In this document: positions 1 through 5,871 of the stretch, piece by piece
Layout of the letters: the number at the start of each line of letters is the position of its first letter
Position numbering within the stretch: the first letter of the stretch is position 1
DNA from: Fusobacterium sp.
GTDB taxonomy: Bacteria > Fusobacteriota > Fusobacteriia > Fusobacteriales > Fusobacteriaceae
DNA length: 5,871 nt
Assembly: GCA_020024855.1 (NCBI GenBank)
Contig: JAHHTB010000121.1
Location: 1-5,871, forward strand
Reading direction: 5' to 3'
Position numbers and translations under genes: made by a program
The notes under the pieces: model-generated
Database searches by the model: none
What the model was told of the DNA's origin: nothing
The model's input: only the letters and a program-made list of their open reading frames with translations

Positions 1-7
1 TTTTAAA

Positions 8-23
8 AGTTAATATTTTAACT
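8..23. repeat. Short perfect inverted repeat in the leader
   Basis: AGTTAA (8-13) and TTAACT (18-23) are exact reverse complements separated by the 4-nt spacer TATT. The element lies upstream of the promoter-like hexamers of the operon, where a regulator could bind. It is all but free of G/C, and a run of seven T follows at 28-34, so it might instead be the weak tail of a terminator belonging to a gene left of the window. In such AT-rich DNA a 6-bp repeat can also arise by chance. Confidence 0.3.
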
Positions 24-41
24 ACAATTTTTTTACAAAAG

Positions 42-80
42 TTTAAAAGTGGATTTACATATTTATATTATAATTATTAT
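42..80 (+). promoter_or_regulatory. Candidate sigma-70-type promoter of the AEP operon
   Basis: A perfect TATAAT lies at 69-74, about 38 bases before the first start codon. Its best-spaced upstream hexamer (around 46-52) is poor; TTTAAA at 42-47 is better but 21 bases away. The alternative pair is TTTACA (54-59) with TATTAT (75-80) and a short 15-base spacer. Either choice gives a short untranslated leader of roughly 25-35 bases before the binding-protein gene. The position ahead of the first gene of a tightly packed operon supports a promoter here, but the exact hexamers cannot be fixed in this AT-rich background. Confidence 0.45.
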
Positions 81-100
81 GGAAAATTAGTAAGAATCAG

Positions 101-105
101 GGAGG
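101..105 (+). promoter_or_regulatory. Shine-Dalgarno site of the binding-protein gene
   Basis: GGAGG, preceded by another G at 100, lies 7 bases before the ATG at 113. It is one of very few G-rich patches in the leader and fixes this ATG as the start. Confidence 0.85.
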
Positions 106-112
106 AAAGATT

Positions 113-1138
113 ATGAAAAAATTAGCATTGATTTTATTAGCAGGAGCTTTAATTACAGGATGTGGAGCAAAAGAAAATGAAAAATTAGTAAAAGAAATAA
201 ATGTGTATACAGCACTAGAGAATGAACAAATTCCGATTTTTCTTGAAAACTTTAAAAAACATTATCCTGATATTAAAGTTAACATTACAAGAGATTCAAC
301 AGGTGTAGTAATAACAAAAGTTTTAGCAGAGAAAGATAATCCACAGGCAGATGTTGTATGGGGAACAGCAGCTTCAGGACTTTTAATGCTTGATAATGCT
401 GGTATTCTTGAGCCTTATGCTCCAAAAGGAGTTGAAAAAGTAAATCCAAGATTCAAAGATAATGCAGAAGTTCCAGTATGGGTTGGAAATAATGCTTGGA
501 TGGCAACATTTGCAGTGAACACAGCAGAGATGAAAAAGTTAAATCTTCCTATACCAAAAACATATGAAGATTTATTAAAACCAGAATATAAAGGTCTTAT
601 TTCTATGCCTCATCCTGCATCTTCAGGAACAGGATTTTTAGCAGTAGCAGGTTTTATGCAGATAATGGGCGAAGATAATGCTTGGAATTATATGGAAAAA
701 CTTCATGAAAATATGGGAGTGTATACTCACTCAGGTTCAAAACCAGCAAAACAAGCAGCAAGTGGAGAATATCCAATAGGAATATCTTATGATTATCCTT
801 GTGTAAAAATTATGAATGAGGGGAATCCAATAGAAGTTGTATTTCCAGCAGAAGGATCAGGTTGGGATTCAGAAGCAAATGCTCTTATAAAAAAAGAAAA
901 TATAAAACCAGAAGCAAAAATATTTTTAGATTGGGCTATTTCAGATGAAATGATGAAACTTTATGGAACACAATATGCAATTACAAGTGTAGATATTGGA
1001 AATACTATTCCTAATGGATATCCAAAAGATCCAGTTTCACATCTTGTAAAAAATGATTTTAAATGGCTTGCAGCACATAAAGATAAAATTCTTGAAAAAT
1101 GGAGTGATAAATTTGGTGCTAAAGCAGAACAGAAATAA
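113..1138 (+). CDS. phnS: 2-aminoethylphosphonate ABC transporter substrate-binding lipoprotein
   Basis: Predicted extracytoplasmic binding protein that captures 2-aminoethylphosphonate and delivers it to the permease encoded two genes downstream. The 341-residue product starts with MKK and a hydrophobic stretch (residues 4-14) ending in the lipobox ITGC, so Cys17 should be lipidated after signal peptidase II cleavage and anchor the protein to a membrane. The rest reads as a type 2 periplasmic-binding fold of the iron/polyamine/phosphonate-like family: an early NVYTALE strand, then ADVVWGTAASG near residues 79-89, a region typical of the PhnS2 (TIGR03261-like) proteins. Full length for the family. 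A strong ribosome binding site supports the start. It is the first gene of the operon, 28 bases before the ATPase. The substrate is inferred from both the family resemblance and the adjacent phnX and phnW; the fold alone would also fit ferric iron or polyamine binding. The same transporter type is also called AepX in some literature. Confidence 0.87.
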   Translation: MKKLALILLAGALITGCGAKENEKLVKEINVYTALENEQIPIFLENFKKHYPDIKVNITRDSTGVVITKVLAEKDNPQADVVWGTAASGLLMLDNAGILEPYAPKGVEKVNPRFKDNAEVPVWVGNNAWMATFAVNTAEMKKLNLPIPKTYEDLLKPEYKGLISMPHPASSGTGFLAVAGFMQIMGEDNAWNYMEKLHENMGVYTHSGSKPAKQAASGEYPIGISYDYPCVKIMNEGNPIEVVFPAEGSGWDSEANALIKKENIKPEAKIFLDWAISDEMMKLYGTQYAITSVDIGNTIPNGYPKDPVSHLVKNDFKWLAAHKDKILEKWSDKFGAKAEQK

Positions 1139-1156
1139 AGAATAATTTTAAAAATT

Positions 1157-1161
1157 GGAGG
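1157..1161 (+). promoter_or_regulatory. Shine-Dalgarno site that decides the ATPase start
   Basis: GGAGG lies 5 bases before the ATG at 1167. An in-frame TTG at 1155 would add four residues (MEEI), but that codon directly abuts and overlaps this site and has no ribosome binding site of its own. The ATG at 1167 is therefore the better start. Confidence 0.8.
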
Positions 1162-1166
1162 AAATA

Positions 1167-2150
1167 ATGAGCTATCTTGAAATAAAAAATGTAAATAAGT
1201 TTTATGGAAAATTTCATGCTCTAAAAAATATAAATCTTAGTATTGAAAAAGGAGAATTTATTTCTTTTCTTGGACCTTCAGGTTGTGGAAAAACAACACT
1301 TTTAAGAACAATTTCAGGTTTAGAAGAACTAGATTCAGGACATATATTTTTAAAAGAAAAAGATATATCAAATCTCCATCCTTCAAAACGAAATTTCTCA
1401 ATAGTTTTTCAATCATATGCTCTTTTTCCAAATATGACAGTTTGGGAAAATATAGCTTATGGACTTGAAAATAAAAAAGTACCAAAAGAGATTATAAAGA
1501 ATAAGGTTTTAGAAGTTTTAGAAATGGTAGGTCTTGCAGGAATAAGTGGAAAATATCCAAATGAAATGAGTGGTGGACAACAGCAGAGAGTAGCTCTTGC
1601 AAGAGCGATAGCACTTGAACCAGATGTACTTCTTCTTGATGAACCTCTTTCAGCTCTTGATGCAAAAGTTAGAGAAAAATTAAGAAATGATATAAAAATG
1701 CTTCAAAAAAAATTAAATCTTACAACTATAATGGTAACCCATGATCAAGAAGAGGCACTTTCTGTTTCAGATAAAATAATGGTTATGGAAAGTGGTAAAG
1801 TCATGCAAATTGGAACTCCAAGAGAAATTTATGAAAAACCACAATCTCTTTTTGTAGCAGATTTTATAGGAAAAATAAATTATTTAAATGATGGAAGTTC
1901 AATTCGACCAGAACATATAAAGATAGTTTCAGAGGTTAATACTGAAAGTGAAAATAAAACTATTATGAGAGAAATTGAAAGTTGGGAATATCTTGGACCA
2001 TCTTATAGATTATTTTTTAAAAATAATAAAGAAGTTTTAAAAGTTGAAGTTCCATGTAATATGATTGAAGAAAAAAATCTTTATGTAGGAAGTAAATTTC
2101 TTCTTGAGCTTGATAAAAATTACTATATAAATTTTAATAACAGGGTGTAG
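1167..2150 (+). CDS. phnT: 2-aminoethylphosphonate ABC transporter ATP-binding protein
   Basis: Cytoplasmic ATPase that powers AEP import, expected to work as a homodimer under the fused permease. From the ATG at 1167 the product has 327 residues. Visible ABC motifs, in order: Walker A GPSGCGKTT (36-44), Q-loop Gln82 in VFQSYALFP, signature SGGQQQR (135-141), Walker B LLLDEP (155-160) with catalytic Glu159, D-loop SALD (162-165) and switch His192 in VTHDQEEA. A C-terminal extension from about residue 240 contains IRPEHI, the usual entry to a TOBE-type regulatory domain seen in importers of the maltose/polyamine/iron group. All catalytic residues are present. The gene sits between its binding protein and permease; its stop codon is only 2 bases before the permease ATG, suggesting translational coupling. 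PhnT2-type (TIGR03265-like) assignment rests on sequence resemblance plus operon context; from the sequence alone a polyamine or iron importer ATPase would look similar. Confidence 0.9.
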   Translation: MSYLEIKNVNKFYGKFHALKNINLSIEKGEFISFLGPSGCGKTTLLRTISGLEELDSGHIFLKEKDISNLHPSKRNFSIVFQSYALFPNMTVWENIAYGLENKKVPKEIIKNKVLEVLEMVGLAGISGKYPNEMSGGQQQRVALARAIALEPDVLLLDEPLSALDAKVREKLRNDIKMLQKKLNLTTIMVTHDQEEALSVSDKIMVMESGKVMQIGTPREIYEKPQSLFVADFIGKINYLNDGSSIRPEHIKIVSEVNTESENKTIMREIESWEYLGPSYRLFFKNNKEVLKVEVPCNMIEEKNLYVGSKFLLELDKNYYINFNNRV

Positions 2151-2152
2151 GC

Positions 2153-3874
2153 ATGGAAAAAACAAAAGATGAACAGATAAAAGAAATTTTGAATTTATTT
2201 ATTTTGGCTTTTTTAATTATTGTTATAATATTTCCAATAGTTATATTAATTGGAAAAGCCTTTCAAAATAATTCAGGTGAATATATAGGATTTAAAAATT
2301 TTTATGATTATTTTACAAATAAAAATATGATTGTTTCGTTGAAAAATACACTTTTTATTTCAACTTTTTCAAGTATTATTTCAATAATATTAGCTTTCAT
2401 ATTTGCTTATGGAATACAAAGGACAACAATAAAATTTAAAGAGATTTTTAAATATATAGGTATGCTTCCTTTATTTGCTCCTACAATGATGCATGGGATA
2501 GCTCTTGTTTATATGTTTGGAAGAAAGGGAGCAATAACAACAGGATTTTTTGATAAATTTCCGTCATTAGCATTTGATATTAATCTTTATGGACCAATTG
2601 GAATAATTATTGCAGAAGTTTTATTTATATTTCCTCAAGTTTTTCTTATTTTAAATATTGCTCTTTCTGTGACTGACTATAGATTATATGAAGCAGCTGA
2701 TATGCTTGGAACAAATTCTATAAGAAAATTTTTTACAATAACTTTACCAAATATTAAATATGGATTTATTTCATCATTTATTATAGCATTTATACTTGCT
2801 TTTACAGATTTTGGAGCTCCAAAGGTTGTTGGTGGAAATTATAGTGTTCTTGCAACAGACGTATATATAAAAGTTGTAGGACAAAATAATATGACAATGG
2901 GAGCAGTTGTAAGTATAATTCTTCTTATTCCTTCAATAATAGCTTTTATTATAGATCAAAAAGTTCAAAAAAAACAAAGTGTAGTTTTTAATGCAAAATC
3001 AAAAACATATACACCAAAACCAGACAAGGTGAGAGATATATTCTATTATATCTATATGGTATTTATTTGTGTTTGTATAATTTCTATTTTTATTACAATT
3101 TTTGTTTCAGCTTTTTCAAAACTTTGGCCTTATGATTTAAGTTTTAGTCTTAAAAATTTTAAATTTTATGACTATAATGGTGGACTTTTTCTTTTCTTTA
3201 GAAATTCAATTATTCTTGCTTTTCTTTCAGGAATAGTAGGAACAATTCTTACTTTTATGAGTGCATATCTTATAGAAAAAAAAGAAAAGAAAACTATTGT
3301 AGACAAGATAATTTATTTTCTTTCAATAGTCCCTTTAGCATTACCAGGTATGGTAATAGGTATATCTTTTATTTTCTTTTTCAATAAAACATCTTTTTAT
3401 ATACCTTTTACAAATTTTTCTGTGATGAATCCATTTCATATTTTTTATAAAACAATATGGATAATGGTTCTTGCAAATGTAATTCACTTCTATTCTATCT
3501 CATTTCTTACTGCAAATACAGCTCTTAAGAAATTAGATAAAGAATTTGAAAGAGTTTCTCTTTCAATGGGAATACCATGGTATAAAACATTCGCTCATGT
3601 TACCTTACCAATGTGTATAGATGCAGTACTTGAGATATTTTTCTACTATTTTGTAAATTCAATGGTCACAATTTCAGCTTTAGTATTTCTTTATACTTCA
3701 AATCTTAATCTTTTAGCTGTTGCTGTTGTAAATCTTGATGATGCAGGAGAAATAGGAAAAGCTTCAGCAATGTCTGTTGTAATTCTTTTAACAAATGTAG
3801 TTATAAAAATAATTTATCAAATAATTTTAAAAAAAAGAAAATCAAAAAGAAAAAATCAAGGAGATGAAAAATGA
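2153..3874 (+). CDS. phnU: 2-aminoethylphosphonate ABC transporter permease, fused two-domain protein
   Basis: Membrane channel of the AEP importer, 573 residues, made of two fused binding-protein-dependent permease domains, so one polypeptide supplies both halves of the pore. By eye there are about 12 membrane segments, six per half: near 13-36, 64-87, 98-121, 142-170, 204-222, 247-268, then 296-320, 345-374, 384-411, 429-453, 490-516 and 536-560. The coupling loop of the first half is canonical (EAA at 180-182, Gly186, LP at 198-199). In the second half the EAA triplet is replaced (ERVS at 466-469) although Gly473 and LP at 485-486 remain. The tail is very basic (KKRKSKRK). This matches the PhnU2 (TIGR03262-like) layout rather than separate PhnU and PhnV. 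The ribosome binding site, AGGGTG at 2142-2147, is weaker than its neighbours' and lies inside the end of phnT, fitting coupled translation. The gene overlaps phnX by 4 bases. Fused FbpB-type iron permeases have the same architecture, so the substrate rests on context. Confidence 0.88.
   Translation: MEKTKDEQIKEILNLFILAFLIIVIIFPIVILIGKAFQNNSGEYIGFKNFYDYFTNKNMIVSLKNTLFISTFSSIISIILAFIFAYGIQRTTIKFKEIFKYIGMLPLFAPTMMHGIALVYMFGRKGAITTGFFDKFPSLAFDINLYGPIGIIIAEVLFIFPQVFLILNIALSVTDYRLYEAADMLGTNSIRKFFTITLPNIKYGFISSFIIAFILAFTDFGAPKVVGGNYSVLATDVYIKVVGQNNMTMGAVVSIILLIPSIIAFIIDQKVQKKQSVVFNAKSKTYTPKPDKVRDIFYYIYMVFICVCIISIFITIFVSAFSKLWPYDLSFSLKNFKFYDYNGGLFLFFRNSIILAFLSGIVGTILTFMSAYLIEKKEKKTIVDKIIYFLSIVPLALPGMVIGISFIFFFNKTSFYIPFTNFSVMNPFHIFYKTIWIMVLANVIHFYSISFLTANTALKKLDKEFERVSLSMGIPWYKTFAHVTLPMCIDAVLEIFFYYFVNSMVTISALVFLYTSNLNLLAVAVVNLDDAGEIGKASAMSVVILLTNVVIKIIYQIILKKRKSKRKNQGDEK
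3858..3863 (+). promoter_or_regulatory. Shine-Dalgarno site of phnX inside the permease gene
   Basis: AAGGAG lies 7 bases before the phnX ATG at 3871 and is embedded in the last codons of the permease gene. Together with the ATGA start/stop overlap (3871-3874) it supports coupled translation of transporter and hydrolase. A nearer ATG at 3864 is in another frame and is not used. Confidence 0.8.
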
Positions 3875-4674
3875 AAAAAATAGAACTAGCAGTTTTTGAT
3901 TGGGCAGGAACAACAATTGATTATGGATGTTTTGCTCCAGTAAAAGTATTTTTAGAAATATTTAAAGAAAAAGGAATAGATGTTACTATTTCTGAGGCAA
4001 GGGCTCCTATGGGACTTTTAAAAATAGATCATATAAAGGCTATGCTTTCAGGAGAAAGAGTTTCAAAACTTTGGGAAGAAAAATATAAAAGAACTTGGAA
4101 TATGGAAGACGTAAATGAGATGTATAAAAGTTTTGAAGATAAACTTTTTAAAATTTTAGCTGAATATACAACTCCTGTTCCATATTGTATAGAAACGATA
4201 AAAACTTTAAGAAATTCTGGAATAAAAATTGGATCTACAACAGGATATACACAAGAAATGATGGATATTGTAGTTCCAGAAGCTGCTAAAAAAGAATATG
4301 CTCCTGATTTTTATATAACTCCAACATTAACCCCAGCAGGAAGACCTTATCCATATATGATATTTAAAAATATGAATGAACTTAAAGTTGGAGATTTAGA
4401 TTGTGTTATAAAAATAGGAGATACAATTTCAGATATAAAAGAAGGAAGAAATGCAAAAGTTTGGACTGTAGGAATTATAAAAGGAAGTAGTGAACTAGGA
4501 CTTTCTTTGGAAGAAATAGAACAAATTTCAGAAATTGAATTAAAGAAAAAAATGACAGAAGTAGAAGTAAAAATGCTTTCAGCAGGGGCACATATGGTAG
4601 TTGAAGATATTTCTAAAATACCAATGGCAATAGAAATTATAAATAATAAATTAGCATCAGGAGAAAGAGCCTAG
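3871..4674 (+). CDS. phnX: Phosphonoacetaldehyde hydrolase (phosphonatase)
   Basis: Cytoplasmic HAD-superfamily enzyme that hydrolyses phosphonoacetaldehyde to acetaldehyde and phosphate, the C-P bond-breaking step of AEP breakdown. The 267-residue length is normal. Visible active-site elements: DWAGTT with nucleophile Asp10 and the phosphonatase-typical Ala12 in place of the second Asp of ordinary HAD phosphatases; the cap motif PMGLLKIDHIKAM with Lys51, the Schiff-base lysine (Lys53 in Bacillus cereus), and His54; GSTTGYT (121-127) as HAD motif II; AGRPYPYM with Arg158 (Arg160 in B. cereus); and GDTISD with Asp184 and Asp188 as the Mg2+-binding motif. The constant offset of two residues to the B. 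cereus enzyme, as I remember its sequence, supports an intact enzyme. One oddity is TPTLTPAGRP (150-159), where the homologues I recall carry an acidic pair (TPDDVPAGRP). It starts in a 4-base overlap with the permease gene and is followed after 17 bases by phnW, which makes its substrate. Confidence 0.97.
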   Translation: MKKIELAVFDWAGTTIDYGCFAPVKVFLEIFKEKGIDVTISEARAPMGLLKIDHIKAMLSGERVSKLWEEKYKRTWNMEDVNEMYKSFEDKLFKILAEYTTPVPYCIETIKTLRNSGIKIGSTTGYTQEMMDIVVPEAAKKEYAPDFYITPTLTPAGRPYPYMIFKNMNELKVGDLDCVIKIGDTISDIKEGRNAKVWTVGIIKGSSELGLSLEEIEQISEIELKKKMTEVEVKMLSAGAHMVVEDISKIPMAIEIINNKLASGERA

Positions 4675-4680
4675 CTTATT

Positions 4681-4685
4681 GGAGG
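4681..4685 (+). promoter_or_regulatory. Shine-Dalgarno site of phnW
   Basis: GGAGG, 6 bases before the ATG at 4692, lies in the 17-base gap after the phnX stop codon. It fixes the phnW start and suggests that phnW can be translated independently of phnX. Confidence 0.85.
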
Positions 4686-4691
4686 AATAAA

Positions 4692-5816
4692 ATGGATAGA
4701 TTAGATGAATGTTTAAAGAGACCATATCTTTTACTTACACCAGGACCATTAAGTACAAGTGAAGGAGTAAGAAAAGCAATGCTTAAAGATTGGTGTACTT
4801 GGGATAAAGATTATAATAATTTAGTTGAGGAAATAAGACAAGAACTTGTTGCTTTATGTGTGAAATCAGAAAATAGAAAAAAATATACTTCTGTTCTTAT
4901 GCAAGGAAGTGGTTCTTTTGGAGTAGAATCAGTTTTGGGAACAGTTATTCCAAGAAAAAATGCAAAACTTCTTGTTCTTGCAAACGGAGCTTATGGAAAT
5001 AGAATGGGAGAGATTGCCTCTACTTTGAGAATAAATTATAGAATAGAGAAATTTGGAGATAAAAATCCGGTAATTTCTGAAAAAGTAAGAAAAATTTTAG
5101 AAGAAGATTCTGAAATTACTCATGTATCAATTGTTCATAGTGAAACTACAAGTGGAATCTTAAATCCTGTTTTTGAAGTAGGGAAAATTGTAAAAGAATT
5201 TAATAAAATTTATATTGTTGATGCAATGTCAAGTTTTGGGGGTATAAATATATCTTTAGAAGAACTTCAAGCAGATTTTATAATTAGTTCATCAAATAAA
5301 TGTATTCAAGGAGTCCCAGGATTTTCCTTTATTATATGTAAAAAGAATATTCTTGAAAAATGTGTAGGGCAAGCACGTTCACTTTCTTTAGATTTGTATG
5401 AACAATGGAAAACGATGGAAGAAAATCATGGAAAATGGCGTTTTACTTCTCCAACTCATACAGTAAGAGCATTTTATCAAGCTCTTTCTGAATTAAAAGA
5501 AGAGGGTGGAATAGAAGCTAGAGAAAAAAGGTACAGAGAAAATAATAAAATTTTAAGAGAGGGAATGAAAGAGTTAGGATTTGAAACTTTTATACCAGAA
5601 GAATTTCAATCTCCTATAATAACTTCATTTATTGCTCCTAAATCAAAAGATTATAACTTTGAAAAGTTTTATAAAAATTTGAAAAAACAAGGATTTGTAA
5701 TTTATCCTGGAAAAGTAACAGAAATAGATAGTTTTAGAATAGGAAATATAGGGGAGGTTTATCCTCAAGATATGAGAGAACTTTTACAAGTTATAAAGAA
5801 TTCAATAACTTGGTAA
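4692..5816 (+). CDS. phnW: 2-aminoethylphosphonate:pyruvate aminotransferase
   Basis: PLP-dependent class V aminotransferase in the cytoplasm. It converts 2-aminoethylphosphonate and pyruvate to phosphonoacetaldehyde and L-alanine, the first catabolic step. The 374 residues fit the family (about 365-370), with a slightly longer N-terminus before the hallmark LLLTPGPL (13-20). Also visible: QGSGSFGVES (71-80), a cofactor-phosphate region; HSETTSG (149-155); IVDAMSSFGG (175-184) with Asp177, expected to contact the PLP ring nitrogen; SSSNKCIQGVPGF with Lys203 as the Schiff-base lysine (Lys194 in Salmonella PhnW); the near-invariant GKWRFTSPTHTV (247-258); and FRIGNIGEVY with Arg349, matching the substrate-binding Arg340 of Salmonella. 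The offset of nine residues is constant across these sites. No cytidylyltransferase or other domain is fused, so this is a catabolic rather than phosphonate-biosynthetic type. It is the last gene of the operon and ends 18 bases before a hairpin. Identity is very secure. Confidence 0.98.
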   Translation: MDRLDECLKRPYLLLTPGPLSTSEGVRKAMLKDWCTWDKDYNNLVEEIRQELVALCVKSENRKKYTSVLMQGSGSFGVESVLGTVIPRKNAKLLVLANGAYGNRMGEIASTLRINYRIEKFGDKNPVISEKVRKILEEDSEITHVSIVHSETTSGILNPVFEVGKIVKEFNKIYIVDAMSSFGGINISLEELQADFIISSSNKCIQGVPGFSFIICKKNILEKCVGQARSLSLDLYEQWKTMEENHGKWRFTSPTHTVRAFYQALSELKEEGGIEAREKRYRENNKILREGMKELGFETFIPEEFQSPIITSFIAPKSKDYNFEKFYKNLKKQGFVIYPGKVTEIDSFRIGNIGEVYPQDMRELLQVIKNSITW

Positions 5817-5834
5817 AAAATAAATAAAATAAAA

Positions 5835-5864
5835 AGTAGCTATTACATTTTTTAAATAGCTACT
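5835..5864. terminator. Hairpin terminator, probably bidirectional or serving a convergent gene
   Basis: AGTAGCTATT (5835-5844) and AATAGCTACT (5855-5864) form a perfect 10-bp stem around a 10-base loop rich in T, 18 bases after the phnW stop codon. The position is right for an intrinsic terminator of the operon. On the plus strand, however, the stem is followed by AATAATT and then the window ends, so no T-tract is visible. On the minus strand the stem is followed directly by a long T-rich tail (complement of the A-rich 5815-5834), the classic form for leftward transcription. It may therefore end a convergent gene to the right as well as, or instead of, this operon. Confidence 0.75.
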
Positions 5865-5871
5865 AATAATT

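Noticed and set aside
28..112. Possible riboswitch or structured leader
   Set aside because: The leader after the likely transcription start is only about 25-35 bases, without paired elements or a terminator/antiterminator pair.
1283..1468. Plus-strand open frame of 61 codons in another frame inside the ATPase gene
   Set aside because: It overlaps the Walker A to Q-loop coding region, has no plausible ribosome binding site, and its Lys/Phe/Asn/Arg-rich translation looks like a frame shadow.
1258..1485. Minus-strand open frame of 75 codons opposite the ATPase gene
   Set aside because: It lies wholly inside a gene with conserved ABC motifs, has a low-complexity Leu/Phe/Lys-rich translation as expected from antisense of AT-rich coding DNA, and resembles no family I recognise.
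113..3874. Reading the transporter as a ferric iron (FbpABC-type) or polyamine importer
   Set aside because: The architecture fits, but the genes are directly joined to phnX and phnW by 4-base and 17-base junctions, and the binding protein and fused permease resemble the AEP-type PhnS2/PhnU2 proteins. AEP is the more economical call.
1..5871. CRISPR array, tRNA/rRNA gene, insertion sequence or phage attachment site
   Set aside because: Genes fill nearly the whole window; I saw no regularly spaced repeats, no cloverleaf or rRNA-like sequence, no transposase, and no terminal inverted repeats. Base composition is even across the genes, with no sign of a junction.

Overview
The window is strongly AT-rich, with A/T-ending codons, AGA as the main arginine codon, many lysines and strong GGAGG-type ribosome binding sites. 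This suggests a low-GC bacterium. A Fusobacterium-like anaerobe is my first guess and a clostridial Firmicute my second. The taxonomic call rests on composition only.

All five genes lie on the + strand and form one compact operon for uptake and breakdown of 2-aminoethylphosphonate (AEP, ciliatine), the commonest natural phosphonate. Positions 1-112 hold a leader with promoter-like elements and short AT-rich repeats. Then come a substrate-binding lipoprotein (113-1138), an ABC ATPase (1167-2150), a fused two-domain ABC permease (2153-3874), phosphonoacetaldehyde hydrolase PhnX (3871-4674) and AEP:pyruvate aminotransferase PhnW (4692-5816). Intergenic gaps are 28 nt, 2 nt, a 4-nt overlap and 17 nt, so the genes are almost certainly co-transcribed. 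A 10-bp perfect hairpin at 5835-5864 closes the unit. Its T-rich tail lies on the minus strand, so it may mainly terminate a convergent gene beyond the right edge.

How the genes work together: the lipoprotein captures AEP outside the membrane and the permease plus ATPase import it. PhnW moves the amino group to pyruvate, giving L-alanine and phosphonoacetaldehyde. PhnX then cleaves the C-P bond, giving acetaldehyde and phosphate. The cell can therefore gain P, N (as alanine) and C2 from one compound without the oxygen-independent but large C-P lyase complex. The catalytic residues of both enzymes and the ATPase are intact by eye.

This is a known type of pathway, and I did not find a clearly undescribed system. 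The points worth a second look are the fused permease with a degenerate second EAA loop, a changed loop in PhnX next to the conserved substrate arginine, the leader repeats, the orientation of the terminal hairpin, and the lack of any regulator gene in the window.
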